Made by a program: the position numbers and the translations under genes. Shown piece by piece: positions 1-8,770 of a stretch of DNA of 64,000 nt (its first letter is position 1; the number at the start of each line of letters is the position of its first letter). The notes beneath the pieces were generated by a model. The model worked only from the letters and a program-made list of their open reading frames with translations, searched no databases and was not told the DNA's origin. The stretch is from Sporolactobacillus kofuensis (GTDB lineage Bacteria; Bacillota; Bacilli; Bacillales; Sporolactobacillaceae), in the NCBI RefSeq assembly GCF_042660205.1, contig NZ_JBHSTQ010000008.1, positions 62,001 to 126,000 on the forward strand, given 5' to 3'.

Positions 1-6
1 TGTGTA

Positions 7-102
7 TTAGAATTGAGAATGCAAGACGATGTACAGAATATAGAGTGCACCGAACAGAACAGCAAAAAATATAATAAATTTCCAACCAATTTTCACTTTC
101 AT
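7..102 (-). CDS. Tiny predicted membrane peptide, 31 aa
   Basis: A short frame begins with MKVKIGWKF and continues as one hydrophobic helix (roughly residues 8-27) ending in HSQF. A good GAGGAGG Shine-Dalgarno sequence lies 7 bases before the ATG. It sits 75 bases downstream of thrB on the same strand, so it may be carried on the threonine operon transcript. The codons, the ribosome binding site and the single positively charged N-terminus followed by a transmembrane segment support a real small gene. I do not recognise a family and infer no function beyond membrane insertion. Confidence 0.6.
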   Translation of the reverse strand: MKVKIGWKFIIFFAVLFGALYILYIVLHSQF

Positions 103-106
103 GACA

Positions 107-149
107 AAACCTCCTCATCAACGCTTAGTTTGAGCAGATGGGGAGGTTT
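107..149 (-). promoter_or_regulatory. Hairpin that can hide the ribosome binding site of the 31-aa peptide gene
   Basis: AAACCTCC (minus strand, 149-142) is perfectly complementary to GGAGGTTT (114-107), which contains the Shine-Dalgarno sequence of the small gene. The 27-base loop is long for a stable stem, but the exact pairing with the start site is notable. A translation-control role is inference. Confidence 0.35.
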
Positions 150-176
150 CTATTTATTGTTTAAGCATGAAGTGAA

Positions 177-1085
177 CTATATTGTGGAGATCATTTGTAC
201 GCAAGAACCGTGATTAACAGGATGCAGCACTAAACATTCAAAATTTGGAAATGCACGCTGCAGACAATCACGAACTTGTCTACTTTTTGCATGATCCACA
301 AGAGACATGACCGTAGGGCCGGCTCCGCTTAAGAATGTACCATAGGCTCCATTTTCACCGGAGAGCTTGCGGATCTCTTCCATTTCAGGAATAAGCTTGG
401 CACGGAATGGCTGATGAAAGCGATCACTTTCCATCATTTTTCCTGCTAGAGGACCGTTACTTGTCAGTAGTGCAGCAATTAATACATTAGCGACACTGCT
501 CGCCTCAATAGACTCTTTGAAAGAGAGTGTTGTTGGCAGTACTTTACGTGCTTCGCTTGTTTTTAATTCATAGGATGGTATAACGGTCACAAAATCAAAC
601 GTTGGCGCGGACAGTCGGACACTTGAGACCTCTGTACTTGATTGCGTAGAGACCACCAATCCTCCATACAGAGAAGCGGTGACATTATCAGGATGTCCCT
701 CTATTTGGCACGCAATCCAAGATTTTTCTTCCAACGTAAGATGTAGATCAAGCAGAAAATCTGCAAGCTCAATTCCTGCAACAATTGCAGAACCGCTACT
801 CCCGAGCCCACGAGAGAGCGGAATATCATTAAGAACCTCCACCGAGTAGGGAGGGAGGTGTTTCCCATGTTGGTCTGCAATTTTTTTTGCGGTGACAAAG
901 ATTAGGTTATTCTGCAATTCAGGTTGAAAAGCAGGTTGTTTGAGATAAACAAAGGACCAAGATTCCGCTTTGGAACAATTCAAAATAAGATAACGCTCGA
1001 AAGCAAGCCCGATCGAATCAAACCCCGGTCCAAGATTGGCTGTGCTTCCAGGCACTTTAATTTGAAATACTGATGGTTCACTCAT
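177..1085 (-). CDS. thrB: Homoserine kinase
   Basis: A 302-residue GHMP-family kinase that phosphorylates L-homoserine with ATP, the step before threonine synthase. The N-terminal VPGSTANLGPGFD segment and the glycine/serine-rich loop PLSRGLGSSGSAI (about residues 89-101) are the typical substrate and ATP-binding motifs. A second conserved block, GTFLSGAGPTVMSL, lies near the C-terminus. The ATG overlaps the thrC stop by four bases (ATGA), which implies translational coupling. It is the last enzyme gene of a hom-thrC-thrB operon, and its length is normal for the family. Confidence 0.96.
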   Translation of the reverse strand: MSEPSVFQIKVPGSTANLGPGFDSIGLAFERYLILNCSKAESWSFVYLKQPAFQPELQNNLIFVTAKKIADQHGKHLPPYSVEVLNDIPLSRGLGSSGSAIVAGIELADFLLDLHLTLEEKSWIACQIEGHPDNVTASLYGGLVVSTQSSTEVSSVRLSAPTFDFVTVIPSYELKTSEARKVLPTTLSFKESIEASSVANVLIAALLTSNGPLAGKMMESDRFHQPFRAKLIPEMEEIRKLSGENGAYGTFLSGAGPTVMSLVDHAKSRQVRDCLQRAFPNFECLVLHPVNHGSCVQMISTI

Positions 1086-2140
1086 TTGGACACCTGTTGC
1101 AAATGATCAACAACTGCCGACTCCTCAGCCCCAATAATTGTTGGCTCAATCGTCAGTGTATCCATTGCAGTCGCCGGATCTTTCAACCCATTTCCGGTCA
1201 AAATGCAGACGATCTTAGATCCCTTCTTAATCTTTCCTGCTTTGACATGTTTAATAAGACCGGCAATAGAAGCACAGGATGCTGGTTCGGCGAATACTCC
1301 TTCCGTACGGGCAATGAGCTTGTACGCAGCAATAATTTCATCATCTGTTACGGAGTCAATTTCTCCACCAGACTCTTTTTCAGCTGCAACGGCAAGTTTC
1401 CAACTCGCCGGGTTGCCGATCCGAATCGCTGTTGCAATGGTTTCAGGATGTTCGATGACCTTATTTTTCACGATTGCTGCTGATCCTTCAGCTTCGAAAC
1501 CATGAATTTCAGGGGGGGCAATCTGTTTGTTGTCGCGCAGCTCTTTGAATCCTTTCCAATAAGCAGAGATATTGCCAGCATTTCCAACCGGAATGCAAAG
1601 GACATCCGGCGCTGAACCAAGCTGGTCGACAATCTCATAAGCACCTGTTTTTTGGCCTTCCAGTCGAAATGGATTTATCGAATTCACAATTGTAAAATCA
1701 GAATGTGCGCCAGTATAACGGACAATATCCAGAGCTTGATCAAAGTTGCCATTGACCTCGAAAATCTTGGCACCGTACATGACCGACTGTGCTAATTTAC
1801 CGAGTGCAATTTTTCCTTTTGGAATGACGATGATACAGTCCATCCCAGCACGTGCACTGTACGCAGCGGCTGACGCAGACGTATTGCCAGTTGAGGCGCA
1901 GATTACCCCGGTACTACCACTTTCTTTTGCTTTCGCAACGGCGAGAAACATGCCGCGGTCCTTAAAGCTGCCTGTCGGATTTAATCCCTCAAATTTACCG
2001 TAAATTTCACAATCTAATTTTTCGGAAAGTTTCTCGAGTGGAATGAGCGGAGTATTTCCTTCGAGCAGAGTCAATCGTGGTGTTTTGTCGGATACCGGCA
2101 AAACATCCTTGTATTTTTCCATAAGACCTTTCCAAACCAT
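1082..2140 (-). CDS. thrC: Threonine synthase
   Basis: A PLP-dependent enzyme converting O-phospho-L-homoserine to threonine and phosphate. With the chosen start (MVWKGLMEKY) it has 352 residues, typical of the short Bacillus-type enzyme. The PLP lysine lies in PTGSFKDRG, and the phosphate-binding loop is GNAGNISAYW. A longer in-frame start 18 bases upstream exists, but the GAAAGGGG site is spaced correctly only for the ATG at 2140. The gene begins four bases after the hom stop and ends overlapping thrB. Confidence 0.96.
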   Translation of the reverse strand: MVWKGLMEKYKDVLPVSDKTPRLTLLEGNTPLIPLEKLSEKLDCEIYGKFEGLNPTGSFKDRGMFLAVAKAKESGSTGVICASTGNTSASAAAYSARAGMDCIIVIPKGKIALGKLAQSVMYGAKIFEVNGNFDQALDIVRYTGAHSDFTIVNSINPFRLEGQKTGAYEIVDQLGSAPDVLCIPVGNAGNISAYWKGFKELRDNKQIAPPEIHGFEAEGSAAIVKNKVIEHPETIATAIRIGNPASWKLAVAAEKESGGEIDSVTDDEIIAAYKLIARTEGVFAEPASCASIAGLIKHVKAGKIKKGSKIVCILTGNGLKDPATAMDTLTIEPTIIGAEESAVVDHLQQVSK

Positions 2141-2144
2141 GATG

Positions 2145-3431
2145 TTAGCCCCTTTCAACTCGGAAATATTTGGCGTTTACAACAACATCTAAGTGCTTAA
2201 GAATATCAAAGGATTGCTCGAATCGAACTTTATTGGTCGTGTGCGTAATTATAGCAATTTCAGCAACATCTCGGCCAGGGACCGGTTCCTGATAGAGCTT
2301 TTCAAGACTGATGTTCTGTTCCCTGAACAGGTCGGTTAATTTAGAAAAGGAACCTGGCTGATCTTTGATATGCATACGAACAAAAAATTGGCTTTCTACA
2401 AGATTATCTTTGCGGGCATGGAGTTCTTTCTTTGGTAAAAAGATATGGTTACCAGTCATGCCCAGCTTCATATTATGAATGACAGAAAGTAGGTCGGAAA
2501 TAACGGAAACTGATGTCGGGCCTTCACCAGCACCAGCACCATAATACATGGTTTCGCCAAGAACGGAGCTGTAGACATAAATCGCATTGTTTTCATTCTC
2601 GACAGACGCGAGCTGATGTCCATTAGGGAGCAGTGTTGGTCCAACCCGCACATCAATATCACCGTTGTTGACTTCTGAAATACCGACCAACTTAATTGTA
2701 TACCCGAGTTTCTGAGCAAAAGCAATGTCTTCTCGAGTGACATCTGTGATGCCCTTTATTTTCACATCATCTAATTTAACTGGAATAGAAAAGGCGAGAT
2801 GACTCAGAATGACCATTTTTCTCGCAGCATCAAGCCCTTCAACATCAGAGGACGGATCTGCTTCTGCAAAGCCGAGCCGTTGTGCTGAAGAGAGTGCTTT
2901 CTCGTAGGACAATCCTTCACCACTCATCTTGCTCAGAATATAGTTTGTGGTACCATTCACAATTCCGATCATTTTCTGAATGCGGTCGGCACCTAAACTG
3001 TCTGTCAATGTTCTCAGGATTGGGATACCACCGGCCACACTGGCCTCATAATAAAGGTCACATTGATTTGCCCGTGCCTCTAGGAGGAGTTCCTCACCAT
3101 AAGAAGCCATTAAATCTTTGTTTGCGGTAATCACATTTTTTTTGTTTCTCAGTGCGCGAAGAATATAGCGATAAGCTTGATCTACGCCACCAATCAACTC
3201 AATAATTACATTGATTTCCGGATTGTCAAGAATTTCATACACATTCGTTGTTAATTTTCGATTATCAATGAGGACTTTTCTTGCTCTGTTTTTGTTACGG
3301 ACAAGTACTTTCTCCAAATGGATCTTGCAGCCGGTGCGCTCTTCGAGGCGCTCTCTATCTTTTGTAATCAGGCGGACAACGCCTGTACCGACTGTTCCGA
3401 ATCCAAGTAAGCCTATGGACACCTTCTCCAA
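2145..3431 (-). CDS. hom: Homoserine dehydrogenase with C-terminal ACT domain
   Basis: A 428-residue NAD(P)H-dependent enzyme reducing aspartate semialdehyde to homoserine, the branch point to threonine and methionine. The N-terminal GLLGFGTVGTGVV is the Rossmann nucleotide loop. VNGTTNYIL and the AEADPSSDVEG segment are conserved catalytic-domain blocks. The last 80 residues (from about VRMHIKDQPGSFSKL) form an ACT regulatory domain, which suggests feedback by threonine. The start is a TTG, chosen because GAGGAG lies 9-10 bases upstream and no in-frame ATG fits. It is first in the hom-thrC-thrB operon. Confidence 0.95.
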   Translation of the reverse strand: MEKVSIGLLGFGTVGTGVVRLITKDRERLEERTGCKIHLEKVLVRNKNRARKVLIDNRKLTTNVYEILDNPEINVIIELIGGVDQAYRYILRALRNKKNVITANKDLMASYGEELLLEARANQCDLYYEASVAGGIPILRTLTDSLGADRIQKMIGIVNGTTNYILSKMSGEGLSYEKALSSAQRLGFAEADPSSDVEGLDAARKMVILSHLAFSIPVKLDDVKIKGITDVTREDIAFAQKLGYTIKLVGISEVNNGDIDVRVGPTLLPNGHQLASVENENNAIYVYSSVLGETMYYGAGAGEGPTSVSVISDLLSVIHNMKLGMTGNHIFLPKKELHARKDNLVESQFFVRMHIKDQPGSFSKLTDLFREQNISLEKLYQEPVPGRDVAEIAIITHTTNKVRFEQSFDILKHLDVVVNAKYFRVERG

Positions 3432-3568
3432 TGCACATCACTCCTCGTATTCGCGCACATCCAATCCATCGAACACTTTCTCAGAAGGAAACGCGGTTGC
3501 GTCGAAAACGCAACTGTCTGCAATTTTTAAGTTTTCAGTAAAATAATACACTCGGTTATGTAACTTGC

Positions 3569-3597
3569 ATTATAACCCGAAGAATCAACAACAACAA
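3569..3597 (-). promoter_or_regulatory. Likely sigma-A promoter of hom-thrC-thrB
   Basis: On the minus strand TTGTTG (3597-3592) is followed after exactly 17 bases by a perfect TATAAT (3574-3569). The predicted transcript start is about 130 bases before the hom start codon, leaving a leader with one small stem. Confidence 0.6.
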
Positions 3598-3600
3598 CCC

Positions 3601-3640
3601 ACTTTTTCCCGATTCCTGTACTTTAGGTGAGGGAAAAAGT
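3601..3640. repeat. Perfect 10-bp inverted repeat beside the hom promoter
   Basis: ACTTTTTCCC and GGGAAAAAGT are exact complements separated by 20 bases. The repeat lies immediately upstream of the hom -35 box, where an operator would fit. It lacks the adjoining T-run of a terminator, so a protein-binding role is possible but unproven. Confidence 0.4.
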
Positions 3641-3705
3641 GATCAATTGAACGCTCATCACATTTTTGTCAAAGATTACATTTATTCGCCATTGTTTAGG
3701 TGAAA

Positions 3706-3753
3706 ACAAAAAAAGCTTAAACCAAGATAGCCATTTGTGCAGGCATATCTTGG
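3706..3753 (-). terminator. Second terminator-like hairpin after ywqB
   Basis: On the minus strand CCAAGATATGCC pairs with GGC-TATCTTGG around a 9-base loop, and a run of T residues follows after a short TTTAAGC segment. Together with the hairpin at 3787-3818 it gives tandem termination for the SNF2/SWIM operon. Confidence 0.5.
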
Positions 3754-3786
3754 ACTGTTGGAACCTAATTTAACTGATTCTTTTTG

Positions 3787-3818
3787 AAAAAAAACCCATT
3801 TGTCAATGATACAAATGG
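3787..3818 (-). terminator. Rho-independent terminator of the ywqA-ywqB operon
   Basis: On the minus strand an 8-bp stem, CCATTTGT/ACAAATGG with a 7-base loop, is followed by an eight-base T run. It lies about 35 bases downstream of the SWIM gene. Confidence 0.8.
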
Positions 3819-3848
3819 TATGCTCGAGCGTTTCATTTTTGAAGGATT

Positions 3849-3875
3849 GAGCGCTAATCATGTTGATTAGCGCTC
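3849..3875. repeat. 12-bp perfect hairpin spanning the ywqB stop codon
   Basis: GAGCGCTAATCA and TGATTAGCGCTC are perfect complements separated by only three bases. The stem includes the last sense codons and the TAG stop of the SWIM gene. No T-run follows in either direction, so it is not a standard terminator by itself. Confidence 0.6.
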
Positions 3876-4414
3876 ACTGATTTGACAATCTGCTCAGCAA
3901 TCTCTTGGAAATCCGGCCGATTAATGAGCTTCTGTTTATCGAATCGCTGAAAAGACGGTGTAACGGACTGTTCAAGATTTTTATAGTTTTCCAGGAGACG
4001 TTGGTAGGCAGGGCTGTCGCCTTGGTCTGCAACTGAGAGAATAGGCGTGTGCTCGCTTTTGGTGTCGTCCAGCCGCTTTATCCAGTAGATAATCGCTGCT
4101 ACAGCATGTGCACAATAGGGGTGGGCTGATGTACATTCACATTTTACTTCGATTTTGTCGGGAATAGGTAGTCGCTGAGCGTTTCCTGTTAATTCGTAGT
4201 CCTCTTTTTGCCACTGAATATGCACCTGATAAAATGTGTGATGAATATCTTCAACACTTGCATGCAATCCTTTATCTGATGCATGATAATCCCAGACACG
4301 ATGCTTATCAAAAAGGCTGATGCCCCGTTTAAATGTATTTCCCGTCATGTACGTTGCGAACTGGGAAAGCCATTTCGCAAGCGTGGTACTCCGGAAAGTC
4401 AGTCGAAGGACCAT
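3854..4414 (-). CDS. ywqB: SWIM zinc-finger protein, YwqB-like
   Basis: The 186-residue product carries a SWIM-type zinc motif, CECTSAHPYCAH, near its middle (C-x-C, then C-x-H). SWIM domains bind zinc and are thought to contact DNA or proteins. The start chosen (MVLRLTF) follows GAGGGAG by nine bases and lies one base after the stop of the SNF2 helicase gene, so the two are translationally linked. The pairing matches ywqA-ywqB of B. subtilis; naming rests on that arrangement and the motif. No enzymatic domain is visible, and the role is unknown. Confidence 0.8.
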   Translation of the reverse strand: MVLRLTFRSTTLAKWLSQFATYMTGNTFKRGISLFDKHRVWDYHASDKGLHASVEDIHHTFYQVHIQWQKEDYELTGNAQRLPIPDKIEVKCECTSAHPYCAHAVAAIIYWIKRLDDTKSEHTPILSVADQGDSPAYQRLLENYKNLEQSVTPSFQRFDKQKLINRPDFQEIAEQIVKSVSANQHD

Positions 4415-4415
4415 G

Positions 4416-7400
4416 TTACAACACTCCCTCATGCAATTGAATCAAATTCATCAATTCCTGATCACTCATTTCAGTAAGCCAGGATTCTCCACCACTCAAG
4501 ATTTGCTTTTGAAGATTCTTTTTTTGTTCAATGAGCTGATCAATGCGTTCTTCAAGTGTTCCTTCACAAATGAGTTTGTACACATAGACATTACGCTCTT
4601 GACCAATGCGATAGGCACGGTCGGTCGCCTGTTCTTCAACGGCAGGATTCCACCAACGATCATAGTGAATGACATAACCTGCTGCTGTCAAATTGATACC
4701 GACGCCTCCAGCTTTTAATGAAAGAATAAAAAGTGACTTTTTACTCGTTGGGTTCTGGAAGTTTTCAATCATTTTTTGGCGCTGATCAGCGCTGAGTGCT
4801 CCGTGAAGAAAATAGATCTCAGCATCTGGATGACGGCGCTGCGTTTCTTCAAGAAGAATTTTGCCCATCTGGATATATTGTGTAAAGACAAGCACTTTCT
4901 CATCCTGCTCAAATAACGGTTCCAGAATATGAAAAAATAAATTAAGTTTTCCTGAAGTTTGATCATCAGTAGGTTGATCACTTACTAAAGATGGATGATC
5001 ACAAACCTGTTTCAGTTTTGTAAGTGTTGAGAGAATCAAGCCTTTTCGCTGGATGCCTCCGGTTTGGACTACATTTTTCTTCAATCGATTAACAATTGAC
5101 TGATACAGAGAAGCTTGGTTTTTTGTTAGATTGCAAATCCGCTTTGCTTCGACTTTTTCTGGCAGATCATGAATAATTTTCTTATCTGTTTTTTCACGCC
5201 GTAGAAGAAAGGGGCGGATCATCCGTGTCAGTTGACTCGCCTTAGAACGACTGTTCTTTTTTTCCACCGGGTGAATAAATTGCTTTCGGAATCGTTCAAG
5301 TGCACCAAGATAGCCGGGATTCAGAAAATCCATGATTGACCATAGTTCTTCAAGATGATTTTCAATAGGTGTCCCGGTTAAGACAAGTCGGTGTGCCGTT
5401 TGAATAGGGCGGAGTGCCCGGGTTTTCTGTGCATGCGGATTTTTTATTGCTTGTGCCTCATCAAGAATGACACAATTCCAGTAATAATTCAGCAGCTCAC
5501 TTGCTTCTTTTGTATAGATCGCGTAACTGGTGATCACGACATCACAATGGTTCAATTGGTCTCTGAACGCAGGACCTCTCAATCGGTCGCTGCCATGATG
5601 GATGTAAATCTTAAGCTGTGGCGAAAAGGTTGCACATTCATGTTTCCAATTTGCGACCAGAGATGTCGGGCAAATGATCAGCGCCGGTGCATTTGGCTTG
5701 CCGGTAGCCTGGATCTGCTGCTCAGGATTCTGCTTACAGTAGTCCAAATAAGCGATTGCCTGCACGGTTTTCCCTAATCCCATATCATCAGCTAGGCATC
5801 CGCCAACGCGTCGATGGCGTAAATTGACAAGCCATGTATAGCCTTTCTTTTGATAAGGACGCAGTTGACCGATAAATGCATCCGGTAAGGGTACGGTTCG
5901 TGATGGTTTCTTCAATAAATTGCTGAGATAGTTATCAAGATTTGCATCCAGATGAATAGAAAGGTGTGTGTTTCGTTTTCGGCGTCTGGTTGCTTCTAAT
6001 TTCATTGCAGAAGAGACGGTGGGCGTTTTGTCAAACAAGTCCAAGGTGTCTGCCATTTCTTGATAAGCTTTCATTATTTGCTGCATCGGCAGGTGGATCC
6101 ATTTAGTTCCTTGATGGATAAATGGTTGGTTTGCTTGGACCAGTTGCTTAAAATCTTCAGCACTGAGTTGCATGTCTCCGATCGCAATTCGCCAATCATA
6201 ACTGATTAGGGACGCAAGACTGAAAAGAGATGGCCCATCTTCGAATTTTGACGGATGAATGTCTAGGTCAATAGAAATTGAGTCGGAGGCATCCTCTATA
6301 TCAATGTTTTTTGGAAATGAAACATCAATCGATGCCTCTGATAGCACCGTTTCATATTGATAAAACTCTGAGAGATCATTGACGGTAAGAAAACCTTCCG
6401 ATGGACCATCGAAGAACTGCATCAAAGTCTTGGACACTTTAGATTTCACCGTCTGTAGACGATCAAACAACCAACTGTGTTTTTCGTCGAGCGTGGAATA
6501 GTCTTCTAATTGTTCAGGTGATTGTTTGACGAGATGCCCATTTTGCCAACCAAATATTTTGATGGCATAGGACCAAAGGGCTGACTGTGAAAAAAGGTTG
6601 GTAGGATCCGCCGGTTTCAGTACAATCTCTGCACGTTCAGGCTCAAAGTAATTTTCCATCTGTTCTCGTTTATAATTCAATAAGGCCTGTGTCCAAGAAT
6701 CTTGCTGATTGGCAGAAACCGTACGCACCCATCCAGCCATCTCAAATTCCAGTTTTTCCATTTGAGTTATATCCTTTGGGTCGTGAACAATCAACCAAGG
6801 TTTACCGAAACTGAGCAGCGGATGACCACTGGTGACTTGCTGCTGAACGATCTCGTGACTGATGGGAGAAGCGTGCGTCATGCTCTCAATTTGTGACTGT
6901 CCCTCAGCGTCCGTTGTCGATGATAAAGCTCGAATCATAGCATTTAGCCAATAAATAACGACTAAATACAGCCATTGCTGTACTTTCTGATCTTGAAGTT
7001 CTTCAATTGAGAAAGCAAGCTGTGGAAGACGGCTTAGCCAGTCGGCGAACAAACCACTCTCACTTAATGCGTGGGCGTCCGGAATCCAGTGGCAGAAGTA
7101 ACATTGATCATTCTTCCCACGATTCAGATGATAAAAGAAGGGATAAAAGTGACCGTTCTCTAATAAAATAGCGAGGGCTTCAGAGATTTGGCGAAACCAT
7201 TGTATCGTTAATCCGGGATAAAGATCTGTCTGGTGCGTATAGAATGCCTCATCACGAATCAACTGAAACACACGAGCCATAGGCATAATTATCCCGTTAA
7301 CTTCCTTCTCATCTTTTCCATCAACAAATTTCGTTTGATATGGGAAATAAGGGTAAGCAGAAGTCGCTGTTAGCCAATCTGGAACCGATTCTTTCTCGGA

Positions 7401-7511
7401 CAGTAAACTCGAGAAAGAAAGTGCCTTTCCACGATCATCGGTTAACCAAACGAAAAAGTTCCATGTATTCTCTATCTGAGGAATAAAAGTCATCTGAAGA
7501 AAGCGATCCAT
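4416..7511 (-). CDS. ywqA: SNF2-family helicase, YwqA-like
   Basis: A 1031-residue Swi2/Snf2 ATPase. The N-terminal half (about 1-530) is the poorly conserved bacterial SNF2-associated region. The ATPase core starts near residue 550: Walker A ADDMGLGKTVQ at about 578, the DEAQ box (VILDEAQAIKNP) at about 683, VLTGTPIEN soon after, and motif VI DRAYRIGQERNV near 968. Such proteins move on double-stranded DNA or displace bound protein rather than unwind strands. An AAGGAG site precedes both a TTG (7514) and the adjoining ATG (7511); ATG is used here. It is followed at one base by the SWIM partner. The cellular job is not established. Confidence 0.9.
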   Translation of the reverse strand: MDRFLQMTFIPQIENTWNFFVWLTDDRGKALSFSSLLSEKESVPDWLTATSAYPYFPYQTKFVDGKDEKEVNGIIMPMARVFQLIRDEAFYTHQTDLYPGLTIQWFRQISEALAILLENGHFYPFFYHLNRGKNDQCYFCHWIPDAHALSESGLFADWLSRLPQLAFSIEELQDQKVQQWLYLVVIYWLNAMIRALSSTTDAEGQSQIESMTHASPISHEIVQQQVTSGHPLLSFGKPWLIVHDPKDITQMEKLEFEMAGWVRTVSANQQDSWTQALLNYKREQMENYFEPERAEIVLKPADPTNLFSQSALWSYAIKIFGWQNGHLVKQSPEQLEDYSTLDEKHSWLFDRLQTVKSKVSKTLMQFFDGPSEGFLTVNDLSEFYQYETVLSEASIDVSFPKNIDIEDASDSISIDLDIHPSKFEDGPSLFSLASLISYDWRIAIGDMQLSAEDFKQLVQANQPFIHQGTKWIHLPMQQIMKAYQEMADTLDLFDKTPTVSSAMKLEATRRRKRNTHLSIHLDANLDNYLSNLLKKPSRTVPLPDAFIGQLRPYQKKGYTWLVNLRHRRVGGCLADDMGLGKTVQAIAYLDYCKQNPEQQIQATGKPNAPALIICPTSLVANWKHECATFSPQLKIYIHHGSDRLRGPAFRDQLNHCDVVITSYAIYTKEASELLNYYWNCVILDEAQAIKNPHAQKTRALRPIQTAHRLVLTGTPIENHLEELWSIMDFLNPGYLGALERFRKQFIHPVEKKNSRSKASQLTRMIRPFLLRREKTDKKIIHDLPEKVEAKRICNLTKNQASLYQSIVNRLKKNVVQTGGIQRKGLILSTLTKLKQVCDHPSLVSDQPTDDQTSGKLNLFFHILEPLFEQDEKVLVFTQYIQMGKILLEETQRRHPDAEIYFLHGALSADQRQKMIENFQNPTSKKSLFILSLKAGGVGINLTAAGYVIHYDRWWNPAVEEQATDRAYRIGQERNVYVYKLICEGTLEERIDQLIEQKKNLQKQILSGGESWLTEMSDQELMNLIQLHEGVL

Positions 7512-7912
7512 CAATTAAGAGCTCCTTAAATTGTAAAAACTGGAAGATGTACCTATTTATATAGAAAAAACTGATCACCAATTAACCCGAAACGATTCGT
7601 TACACCGAATTTACTATCCTTTAAGTGTATCATAGCCATCGCTTTGATGACACTGCCATTCCTGAGTTTATTTTTGTTTCTTAAGCAAGTATTCATGGCT
7701 TTATATTCTTGTTATGATAGTGGGAGAAGTTGTGCAGTCCTAATGAGCATTATGGCACAGCTGATTGTGAAACTATACTTTATTTATTATGAACATTTCA
7801 GATGTACAACCTCGTAAAGTGCATCCATGAGGCGCTCATTTGCAGCCGGCAAAACATAAAGTGGAATCATGGGTTCAAAAATCATGAACAGGGTTGAAGA
7901 GGTGAAGAGGAT
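7512..7912. other. Divergent intergenic region between ywqA and lipM
   Basis: About 400 bases with no convincing gene. It must hold the promoters of the minus-strand SNF2 operon and the plus-strand lipM-lipA operon. A weak candidate for the latter is TTGTGA with a 16-base spacer to TTATGA near 7766-7793. No riboswitch or repeat is recognised. Confidence 0.4.
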
Positions 7913-8734
7913 ATGACTGAACAAAAGTGGCTATTTATCGATTCTGGAATCCATACACCGGCATACAATATGGCGCTCGATGAATATCTGCTCGAATGTG
8001 GTGCAAAGGGACGAAAACAACCGGTGCTTCGATTCTATGGGTGGGATCCCCCAGGATTGTCACTTGGTTACTTTCAAAAAACTACCGGTAGAATCGATCT
8101 GGAAGGTGTACACGCGATTGGTGCAGAATGCGTGCGCAGATTAACAGGTGGGTTAGCTGTCTTACATCATCAAGAGCTGACGTACAGTGTGATCATCCCG
8201 GAAGACTATCCTGAAATGCCAGGTTCGGTCGTTGGCGCCTATCGGGTATTGTCAAAAGGATTACTTGAAGGATTCAAAGCAATGGGGTTACACGCTGAAC
8301 TTGCGATTCCTGACGATAATTTTGGGCGTTCGCATTCACCGGTATGCTTTGAGGAAGCATCGTGGTATGAACTTGTTGTCGAGGGAAGAAAAGCGGCCGG
8401 GAGTGCTCAAACACGGCAAAAGGGTATGATTCTTCAGCACGGATCGATTCCGATTGCAATTGATGAAAACGAGCTGTTCGCTTGTTTTCACTATGCAGGT
8501 GAACGTCAAAAGCAACGCGCAAAACGGGCTTTCTCTGGTAAAGCGGTTGCATTGAAAGACTTGTTGAAGCGCGATGTATCTATTGAAGAAGTTAAACGTG
8601 CCTTTTATTCTGGGTTTGAAAAAGGCCTTGGTATTCAATTGAATCCCATTACACTGAGCGAGGAAGAGGAACAAGAAGTCCTTTACTTGGCCAAGAAAAA
8701 ATATGAATCTGAGCAATGGAATCTATCAAGATAA
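7913..8734 (+). CDS. lipM: Octanoyl-[acyl carrier protein]:GcvH octanoyltransferase
   Basis: A 273-residue member of the lipoate ligase/octanoyltransferase fold, close to B. subtilis LipM. LipM moves octanoate from acyl carrier protein to GcvH, the first step of lipoate synthesis in Bacillus. FIDSG..PAYNMALDE opens the protein, RRLTGG is the substrate loop, and Cys145 in SPVCFEEASWYELV corresponds to the catalytic cysteine, followed by the GRKAAGSAQTRQKG block. The intact cysteine favours LipM over a lipoate ligase. It lies 36 bases before lipA in the same direction, and its acceptor GcvH is encoded elsewhere in the window. Confidence 0.9.
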   Translation: MTEQKWLFIDSGIHTPAYNMALDEYLLECGAKGRKQPVLRFYGWDPPGLSLGYFQKTTGRIDLEGVHAIGAECVRRLTGGLAVLHHQELTYSVIIPEDYPEMPGSVVGAYRVLSKGLLEGFKAMGLHAELAIPDDNFGRSHSPVCFEEASWYELVVEGRKAAGSAQTRQKGMILQHGSIPIAIDENELFACFHYAGERQKQRAKRAFSGKAVALKDLLKRDVSIEEVKRAFYSGFEKGLGIQLNPITLSEEEEQEVLYLAKKKYESEQWNLSR

Positions 8735-8770
8735 GTGGACAATGGCTAGATACATTAGGAGGGCAAGCAC

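Larger units (their letters stand above)
3432..3853. other. Intergenic region: hom leader, promoter and tandem terminators
   Basis: No gene is seen. From low to high coordinate it contains the hom leader with a GTTGCGT/ACGCAAC stem (3496-3514, 5-base loop), a likely hom promoter, a perfect 10-bp inverted repeat at 3601-3640, and two terminator-like hairpins at the 3' end of the SNF2/SWIM operon. I see no recognisable T-box or riboswitch in the roughly 130-base leader. Confidence 0.6.
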
